Below the pieces are notes generated by a model. That model made no database searches. It had not been told where the DNA came from and was given only the letters and a program-made list of their open reading frames with translations. From Deltaproteobacteria bacterium (GTDB taxonomy: Bacteria > Desulfobacterota > Desulfobacteria > Desulfobacterales > ETH-SRB1): DNA of 6,627 bases. The position numbers and the translations under genes are program-made. The stretch covers positions 1 to 6,627 of the forward strand of contig JAFCZU010000338.1 of assembly GCA_019314185.1 (NCBI GenBank). The letters are read 5' to 3'. This document shows positions 1-4,424 of the stretch, one piece after another (within the stretch, counting starts at the first letter, position 1; each line of letters starts with the position of its first letter).

Positions 1-49
1 GATGCAACGCCCCAGGCGCATCTATTCTTGATCTGCGTGGCATATATCT

Positions 50-78
50 CTTATGACATAAATTGTTCGACTTGTCAA
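50..78 (-). promoter_or_regulatory. Possible sigma70-type promoter reading leftward
   Basis: On the minus strand a perfect TTGACA (plus-strand positions 73-78) is followed after exactly 17 bases by CATAAG (50-55), which keeps four of six consensus -10 bases. It would drive transcription out of the left edge of the window. It lies directly beside the tandem repeat array, which could hold operator-like sites. No transcript start or gene downstream is visible, so this rests on sequence alone. Confidence 0.3.
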
Positions 79-90
79 TATATCAAGGAA

Positions 91-167
91 CGTCCCGCAA
101 CCCGTCCCGCAACCGGTTCCGTCCCGCAACCGGTTCGTCCCGCAACCGGTTCGTCCCGCAACCGGTT
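91..167. repeat. 16-bp GC-rich tandem repeat array (about 4.75 copies)
   Basis: The unit CGTCCCGCAACCGGTT occurs as full copies at 103-118, 120-135, 136-151 and 152-167, with a 12-base partial copy at 91-102 and one extra C at 119. Every full unit ends in the 8-bp palindrome AACCGGTT. Copies are identical, so the array is either recent or kept homogeneous. It is much richer in G+C than the surrounding AT-rich sequence. It is not a CRISPR: there are no spacers. It could be a protein-binding array, an extragenic repeat family that expands by slippage, or the edge of a mobile element. Confidence 0.9.
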
Positions 168-332
168 TCCACCCTGCATTTTACAAGGGAATCGATGCCG
201 GCCATGGACAAAGGAATGTCACAACAAAATAGCAAGCATAGGCAGCCCAGGAATATAAACAATATGCTGTTTAGGTTTGTCCTTTCAGTAAATTTCAGAT
301 TTTTCATTTCATCTCTCCTTTTTCAATATAAG

Positions 333-374
333 GTTGACGTGGATAGCGGCTTTTGCCCCCTATCTTTTGTCAAC
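333..374. other. Nested hairpin in intergenic DNA
   Basis: Three inverted repeats sit inside one another: GTTGAC (333-338) with GTCAAC (369-374), GATAG (342-346) with CTATC (360-364), and GGC (348-350) with GCC (355-357) around a TTTT loop. The symmetric nesting is unlikely to be pure chance and suggests a structured RNA or a DNA cruciform. There is no T-tract on either strand after the stem, so it is not a standard intrinsic terminator. The outer GTTGAC/GTCAAC arms resemble those of the hairpin after the variable region (838-860). Confidence 0.45.
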
Positions 375-539
375 ATGAGAACATAAATGAAAAAAGGAGT
401 TGTCATTGACAAGGTAAAACAGTTGTAAAAAAATTGTAAAACAGAACCTGTTCATGGTGTAATTAGATTATTTCTTGATATTCATTTCAATATTTCTTCT
501 GATTTTTGATCTTTATTCTTAAACCTATGTCCCCTTAAA

Positions 540-587
540 TCTTGACTAATTAACAACAAGGGTCAAACGTAGACTTGACCCCATTCC
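540..587. mobile_element. Putative end of a small mobile or REP-like element cutting the HRDC gene
   Basis: GGGTCAA (560-566) and TTGACCC (575-581) form a perfect 7-bp inverted repeat around an 8-base loop, followed at 540-551 by the related TCTTGACTAATT. The HRDC reading frame keeps its family sequence up to about position 588 and becomes unrelated exactly where this motif begins. From memory, motifs of the type GGGTCAAACGTAGACTTGACC recur at the borders of REP-associated tyrosine (IS200-like) transposase elements in environmental proteobacteria; I could not check this. No transposase is present and the other border is not identified, so this is an element end or deletion scar. Confidence 0.4.
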
Positions 588-812
588 AAGCAATATCTTC
601 TGTGGTTCATCGAACCCTTCCCTTTCCTTTTCAGGGGCCTTTTCAAGGACCGGGTCATATTCGAGGAAGACGCTCCAGTATTTATCCGCCCCATCTTCAA
701 AGAACTGCACATGGTAGGATGTTACCTGTTTATTCAGGATAAATCTTGTTAACACCTCTTCGTCAAAACCTTTTTTGTTTCGATCGAATGGGATGGTGAT
801 AATCTTAAACAT
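546..812 (-). pseudogene. DGR-associated HRDC-domain accessory protein, N-terminal fragment
   Basis: The first ~75 of 88 residues (MFKIITIPFDRNKKGFDEEV, then the YWSVFLEYDPVLEKAPEKE and DEPQKILL segments) match my recollection of the N-terminal region of the HRDC accessory proteins encoded next to FGE-type DGR target genes. Those proteins are normally about twice as long, with a C-terminal HRDC nucleic-acid-binding domain that is missing here. The last 13 residues are encoded by the inverted-repeat element at 540-587 and are not family sequence. In intact DGRs the accessory protein is thought to assist the reverse transcriptase or cDNA transfer, as Avd does in other DGRs. Its place, about 90 bases after the FGE gene, is the normal DGR order. 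No strong ribosome binding site is visible. The fragment lacks its functional domain, so it is probably dead. Confidence 0.75.
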
Positions 813-828
813 GCATTACACAAAATTC

Positions 829-869
829 AGGCCAGTCGTTGACTTTCCTTCGGAGTCAACTCCCGGCCT
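829..869 (-). promoter_or_regulatory. Hairpin/cruciform downstream of the DGR variable region
   Basis: A perfect 7-bp inverted repeat, GTTGACT (838-844) and AGTCAAC (854-860), encloses a 9-base loop. It is capped outside by AGGCC (829-833) and GGCCT (865-869) across a 4x4 internal loop. It begins about 30 bases after the stop codon of the caspase-FGE gene. In characterised DGRs a hairpin or cruciform a short way 3' of the variable region helps mark the target for mutagenic homing, and this one is in the right place. It could also act as a transcription terminator, but no run of T follows on the minus strand. Confidence 0.55.
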
Positions 870-899
870 CTAAAAGGTAAAAATTTAAAAAACCAAAAA

Positions 900-3281
900 C
901 TAAGGCGTCCTGGCAAGGCGAAAGCCCAGCGCTTCGCCCCTGTTGCCGGGGAAATTCCTGCCGCGAATGGCTGACCGGCAGTGCCTGGCCTCGAGGATCC
1001 AGCTACCGCCGCGAAACACCCGGCCGGAGCCCAATAATGGTCCTTTAGGGTCGGTAACATGGCCACCAGGGTAATTCCAGTACCAATCCTGGCACCACTC
1101 ACAGACGTTGCCGTGCATATCATGCAGCCCCCAAGCATTGGGCGGAAAACTTCCCACGCGAATAGTGGTATAGCGGTACTCTCCTTTTTCACATTCAGGC
1201 ATAGGATAATTACCATTATAGTTGGCCAGATCAGTTGACAAACACTTCCCAAAGAAAAAGGGATCTTCCCTCCGTGCACGGCATGCATACTCCCACTCGG
1301 CCTCCGTCGGAAGCCGGTAATTGTCCGAACGCTCCTTCTGGTTTAGCTTGCGGATAAACTCCTGCACCTTATACCAGGAAACTCGCTCCACAGGGCAATC
1401 ATCCCCGCAGTTACTGAAGTACGATGGGTTTTTTCCCATGACTTCTTGCCACTGTACCTGGGTAACTTCGGTTGTCTGCATGTAAAAAGGCTTGCTAATA
1501 GTCACCCTGTGCTGCCTTTCATTACCGTATCTTTCCGATTCGTAAGAAGGACTTCCCATCATGAAACTCCCAGCCGGAATCAGAACAAATTTCATGCCGA
1601 TGGAGTTGGTGAAGCTCTTGCCTGAAGGTCCGATACTCTCTGCCACCCGAATTTTCTTTAAACGAAATTCAAAGTACTTGTCCTCTCCGGCACCAAGCTC
1701 AACCCATCTTCTCTCTGTCTCGCATTCCATTGCTGAGACTTCCACATGGTATCGACCAGGCTCAAGTTCTATGCCTTGGTAAAACTTCGGGCCTATATTG
1801 AGAATCTTTACCCTTGCATCCCCAGGTTCGGTCTCCACAAAAAGCCGGCCCGTTTTTGTTGATACAATCTCCGGCTCCGTAACTGTTACGGGTGGCTCAT
1901 GTTTTTCCCCTGATAAATAAAAAAGAAGCAGAACCACCACGATCAAAGCGCCCGCTCCGTATAGCCATCCAGGGATGCGCTTCTTGCCATCTTCGGCCTT
2001 TTTTGACGGAACGACAACGTTTGCGCGAACTTCAATTTGTACATCTCCGCCATTGCTCTTGATCAGGAGTTGTCCATTCCAGGTTCCGGCCTCAAGATCA
2101 CGTATAGTGACCTTGAGGCTGTCGCCTGCGCGACTGACATCGAAAAAATCACCGGATTTCTCATAGCTCCACTTGAGCTCTCCTCCCCCCTTATTCTGTA
2201 TTTGCAGAGTTCGTTCATAAGATGAACCCGCCTTTATTTCGCCAAAGTCGATGAGTTTCTCCGGTATTGTTATTATCTCAGGCTCAACCAGGCGTGGCGG
2301 TTCAGGTATCGACCTTGGTCGTTTTGAGCCAACCTTGTCCCACTTTCTGATGAACGCCACGGGCACCATACGTTCCTGGCGGAATTGTTCAAGGAGATCA
2401 TCGTATGTTTGTAGATCCTTTGACAATTGCGTCGGCTCCATGGCCAGTACTTGCCTGGCCTTATCCAGGATGTCATCTGGAAGGATGCCTTCGGCAGCCA
2501 GATCAAAGAGCTTCTTTCGGATCTCCTTTCTCCGCTTCTCTCGCGGGGTCTTGCTGCTGCGGGCAATAACCAATTCACCCCGAACGTTTAGATCGCATTT
2601 CGTAGGCTCCTGAGGGCTTTCTTCCAGCACCTTATCATGCACATAGGTGTAGAGTTCTGCCATGGTTATGCGCCCGTCGTCGTCTATATCGGCCTTGCCC
2701 TCACGAATGCCTTCGATGATGTGCTTGGTGAAGATGCCATATTGATCCGACTCTTTTTCCAGAGCAACTTGAATTCCTGTGGAAGCCGTCATTATGTATG
2801 TGCCGCGGCCGCCGGAGACGAGGTGTAACTGGTCATCCACACTACTTCTGGCGAAGGCGGCGTCTGCTGCTGCGCCATAGCAGCAGTCAAGGACAAGCAC
2901 TACTTTGTTTGATGGAGAGATGTCGACATACTCTTTTATCGTACTTACAGGAATCGAGGTAGCCTCCAAGGTACTTACAATGGTATTGGTAGCACATAGA
3001 TGGAGCCTGCCGGCTGGGTTCAGCTTTCCGTGCCCTGAATAGTAGATTAGGACCAGATCATTCTTGCTGGCTTTCCTGAGAACGTCGTTGATCTTGAGTA
3101 GCGCCTCGTGGTTGGGGACATTCTTGAGCAAAAAAGTGTTGGTAAACTGACCGTAGACTTTTGAGGAGAGTACTTCATTTAGACCGTCAACGTCATTCTC
3201 AGGACATCGTAAATCTTCAAGCTTCGGTTCATTCGGGAACCGGCTGCTCGCAATGAGAATCCCGTAACGTCGATCGCTCAT
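900..3281 (-). CDS. Membrane-spanning caspase-like protease with DGR-diversified FGE-sulfatase domain
   Basis: Multidomain protein of 793 residues. Residues ~5-240 are a caspase/metacaspase (C14) domain with the catalytic His in YYSGHG (H84) and Cys in LDCCYG (C134). A canonical EF-hand loop, DIDDDGRITMAE, is at 198-209. A charged helical linker (~245-316) leads to an Ig-like/ASH beta domain (~334-425). After KKAEDGKKR comes one TM helix (~436-456), then a PEGA domain (~478-542) and an FGE-sulfatase/C-type-lectin-fold domain (557-793). Basic residues before the TM suggest the caspase is cytoplasmic and the FGE head outside. The FGE domain has only one Cys (C768) where catalytic FGEs have an active-site pair, so it probably binds ligands. 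Its last ~40 residues have DGR variable-region layout. The ATG at 3281 is chosen because GAGG lies 6 bases upstream; a TTG two codons earlier overlaps the upstream stop. The start is two bases after the EACC1-like gene, implying translational coupling. Confidence 0.93.
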   Translation of the reverse strand: MSDRRYGILIASSRFPNEPKLEDLRCPENDVDGLNEVLSSKVYGQFTNTFLLKNVPNHEALLKINDVLRKASKNDLVLIYYSGHGKLNPAGRLHLCATNTIVSTLEATSIPVSTIKEYVDISPSNKVVLVLDCCYGAAADAAFARSSVDDQLHLVSGGRGTYIMTASTGIQVALEKESDQYGIFTKHIIEGIREGKADIDDDGRITMAELYTYVHDKVLEESPQEPTKCDLNVRGELVIARSSKTPREKRRKEIRKKLFDLAAEGILPDDILDKARQVLAMEPTQLSKDLQTYDDLLEQFRQERMVPVAFIRKWDKVGSKRPRSIPEPPRLVEPEIITIPEKLIDFGEIKAGSSYERTLQIQNKGGGELKWSYEKSGDFFDVSRAGDSLKVTIRDLEAGTWNGQLLIKSNGGDVQIEVRANVVVPSKKAEDGKKRIPGWLYGAGALIVVVLLLFYLSGEKHEPPVTVTEPEIVSTKTGRLFVETEPGDARVKILNIGPKFYQGIELEPGRYHVEVSAMECETERRWVELGAGEDKYFEFRLKKIRVAESIGPSGKSFTNSIGMKFVLIPAGSFMMGSPSYESERYGNERQHRVTISKPFYMQTTEVTQVQWQEVMGKNPSYFSNCGDDCPVERVSWYKVQEFIRKLNQKERSDNYRLPTEAEWEYACRARREDPFFFGKCLSTDLANYNGNYPMPECEKGEYRYTTIRVGSFPPNAWGLHDMHGNVCEWCQDWYWNYPGGHVTDPKGPLLGSGRVFRGGSWILEARHCRSAIRGRNFPGNRGEALGFRLARTP
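903..1022 (-). other. DGR variable region (VR) at the 3' end of the caspase-FGE gene
   Basis: The C-terminus reads RVFRGGSW, then three variable-type residues (ILE), AR-H-CRSA-I-R-G-RN-F-PGNR, then GEA, then LGFRLA. The fixed frame RGGSW...AR.CRSA.R.RN.PGNR...LGFRLA is what I recall for DGR target proteins of the FGE class, where the dots are the positions diversified from AAC-rich codons of the template. Six of the eleven dotted codons end in C (ATC, CTC, CAC, GGC, TTC, GGC), as expected if only the adenines of AAC were changed. Variable codons span about 930-998. The stop is followed by a T-rich tract and the hairpin at 829-869. The matching template repeat is not in this window. Confidence 0.8.
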
Positions 3282-3283
3282 CG

Positions 3284-3652
3284 TCAACCTCTAAGGAACT
3301 CATTTGCCAGCTTGATAGTCTCGTTCACCTGATTGGCCTTCAAGTTCTCTGCGCGAATCACAAACTTCTCTCCGTCCTTGCGCTCACATACCATCTCCAG
3401 GGCGGACCTTCTTTCAAAGTAAGACTTCATCACGTTGAATAATGCAACTATCGTACCGCTGCTTAGGGCAGTCAGAAGAATATACGCCGGCGTAATAAGG
3501 TCTCCCCTGGTGCCTGCGTTGCGTGACGGCTCTTCGGGTAGGCTCGCTGTCAGTTCAGTTTCCTCGTTCAAAGTTCTGGATAGGGCACGGGTTAATTCCT
3601 GAAGATCATCGGCAGATAGGTCTGCACAAGCAATCGAAAGAGTTATATCCAT
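3284..3652 (-). CDS. EACC1-like effector-associated small membrane protein
   Basis: Protein of 122 residues. The N-terminal part (1-45) is acidic and probably alpha/beta. A single hydrophobic helix (~52-74, starting LITPAYILLTALSSGTIVAL) is followed by a basic patch (KSYFERR) and a short C-terminal region that ends in a predicted helix (NETIKLANEFL). Size, order and position match effector-associated constant component 1 (EACC1), a family described next to caspase, CHAT and other effectors in NTP-dependent bacterial conflict systems; its biochemical role is not established. The gene has a strong ribosome binding site, GGAGG at 3660-3664, seven bases before ATG. Its TGA lies two bases before the ATG of the caspase gene, so the pair is almost certainly one operon. 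It may help place or restrain the protease at the membrane; that is inference. Confidence 0.8.
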   Translation of the reverse strand: MDITLSIACADLSADDLQELTRALSRTLNEETELTASLPEEPSRNAGTRGDLITPAYILLTALSSGTIVALFNVMKSYFERRSALEMVCERKDGEKFVIRAENLKANQVNETIKLANEFLRG

Positions 3653-3659
3653 AAATGAT

Positions 3660-3664
3660 CCTCC
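3660..3664 (-). promoter_or_regulatory. Strong ribosome binding site for the EACC1-like gene
   Basis: GGAGG on the minus strand is separated by seven bases from the ATG at 3652-3650. It is the best ribosome binding site in the window and fixes the start of the two-gene caspase operon. By comparison the kinase has AGGA and the first cassette gene only a weak GAG. Confidence 0.85.
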
Positions 3665-4356
3665 ATTAAGCGGGCATACCCACTACGGGGCGCGAACGGT
3701 AGGTTATCTGGTTTCTGTTCGGAAGCTTTTTTTGTCCACCAGCAATTTCCAGATGGACAGGAACTGATGCAATCGACCGATAGAATTCTTGGAAATGCTG
3801 AACAGCCTCAGCTAAACAGAAAAAAGAGTTGTGATATGTCACATAGAGAAGAAAACGAGCCAAATTATTTACCTCAAAAGACAAGACAGGAGATTTACAG
3901 CCGCGTGTGGATATATAGCGCAACAGAATTGGTCCAAAATAAAGCTGCATACATGACATGATATCAAGAACAATCGTTAGGATTACATATATTTGTATAT
4001 AAGAAGCGGAGCCGCATGTCAATAGAGAAGAGGTCTCAACACAGGGTGGATGGATGGCATTCCCTTGCTCTTTGCAACTATTTTGATTGCCTGCCATTTC
4101 AGCTACTTACCCCATCCCCAAACACAGTAAAGATCTCACACCCCGCACCATTTGAGAACCAAAAAGAGGCTGTAAAGATGTCCATCTGACATCTGTGTAT
4201 CAAAACACGGTTTGTCAAAACATAGATGTCCTTGCAATTATCTATGCTGGTGCCAGGAAAAATACGAGTAGCGATATCTTGCCAGAATCGAAACTCACGC
4301 GTGTTGCAAATATGTTTTGATATCCGAATGAAATTAATGCTACTTTTTCTCGGCCC
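3665..4356. other. Long gene-poor region upstream of the caspase operon
   Basis: About 690 bases with no confident gene. A 143-codon minus-strand frame (4097-3666) ends 13 bases before the EACC1-like start, but its product is rich in Cys, Ser and aromatic residues without recognisable domains, and it has no clear ribosome binding site. A second frame (4365-4099) is listed separately. Small structure is present: AGATGTC (4176-4182) inverted as GACATCT (4188-4194) around a 5-base loop, the same AGATGTCC repeated directly at 4224-4231, and a near-palindromic AT tract around 3985-4002. The promoter of the caspase operon should be here; I cannot single out one convincing -35/-10 pair. Confidence 0.6.
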
Positions 4357-4365
4357 GCCCAACAT
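4099..4365 (-). CDS. Weak hypothetical ORF beginning inside the attC core site
   Basis: A frame of 88 codons whose ATG overlaps the GTTGGGC core site that ends the kinase cassette, so it would be the first frame of the next cassette if one exists. The product has an unusual share of Cys, Phe and Trp (for example REFRFWQDIATRIFPG) and no motif I recognise. No ribosome binding site is evident and no attC follows it. It may be a degraded cassette gene or a chance frame. I report it mainly because genes starting immediately at the core site are normal in integron cassettes. Confidence 0.2.
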   Translation of the reverse strand: MLGGPRKSSINFIRISKHICNTREFRFWQDIATRIFPGTSIDNCKDIYVLTNRVLIHRCQMDIFTASFWFSNGAGCEIFTVFGDGVSS

Positions 4366-4424
4366 ACGGCTCAGGGGCTGTCAGCGCGTCAGTGCTGGCA
4401 GTCCCTTGCAGCCGCTGGTTGGGC
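4357..4424 (-). other. attC-like integron recombination site (68 bp)
   Basis: On the minus strand the element runs from GCCCAAC (R''-type, 4424-4418) to GTTGGGC (R'-type, 4363-4357), and these pair perfectly. Inside, CGGCT pairs with AGCCG after a 3-base spacer on each side, a two-base excess on one arm mimics the extrahelical bases of attC, and an upper stem of about 12 pairs (GGGACTGCCAGC against GCTGACAGCCCC, two non-Watson-Crick positions) closes on an 8-base loop. Length and architecture are in the published attC range. It begins 48 bases after the kinase stop codon, in the orientation expected for a cassette. IntI cleavage would fall between 4363 and 4362. Confidence 0.8.

Larger units (their letters stand above)
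1..545. other. Gene-free left flank
   Basis: I find no believable protein-coding gene here. The longer open frames run through the 16-bp tandem repeats at 91-167 and have low-complexity products, so they are artefacts. The stretch contains the tandem repeat array, a possible leftward promoter at 50-78, a nested hairpin at 333-374, and AT-rich sequence at 380-540 with the short direct repeats GTAAAACAG (414-422, 436-444) and TTGTAAAA (423-430, 434-441). A 13-codon frame starting at 388 is too short to call. If the DGR were complete, the rest of the HRDC gene, the template repeat and the reverse transcriptase would be expected here; none of them is present. Confidence 0.7.

Noticed and set aside
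91..167. Possible CRISPR array
   Set aside because: The repeats are 16 bases, directly abutting, with no unique spacers and no cas genes.
28..386. Short plus- and minus-strand frames across the left flank
   Set aside because: They owe their length to the GC-rich tandem repeat, encode repetitive Pro/Arg-rich sequence, and have no ribosome binding site or known domain.
406..434. Plus-strand TTGACA as a rightward promoter
   Set aside because: At 16-18 bases spacing the -10 candidates are only A-runs, and no plus-strand gene follows.
827..1288. A 153-codon minus-strand frame within the FGE domain
   Set aside because: It is an out-of-frame shadow of the FGE-encoding part of the caspase gene, which has strong family motifs in the other frame.
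900..3281. Type III-E CRISPR-associated CHAT/caspase effector
   Set aside because: No TPR region, no CRISPR array and no Cas7-like gene; the caspase is fused to TM, PEGA and FGE domains instead.
3282..3287. TTG start two codons upstream for the caspase gene
   Set aside because: It overlaps the stop of the EACC1-like gene and has the GAGG site directly abutting it; the ATG at 3281 has correct spacing of six bases.
3666..4097. A 143-codon minus-strand frame just before the EACC1-like gene
   Set aside because: The product is compositionally odd, without domains or a clear ribosome binding site. Close spacing to the operon is the only support.
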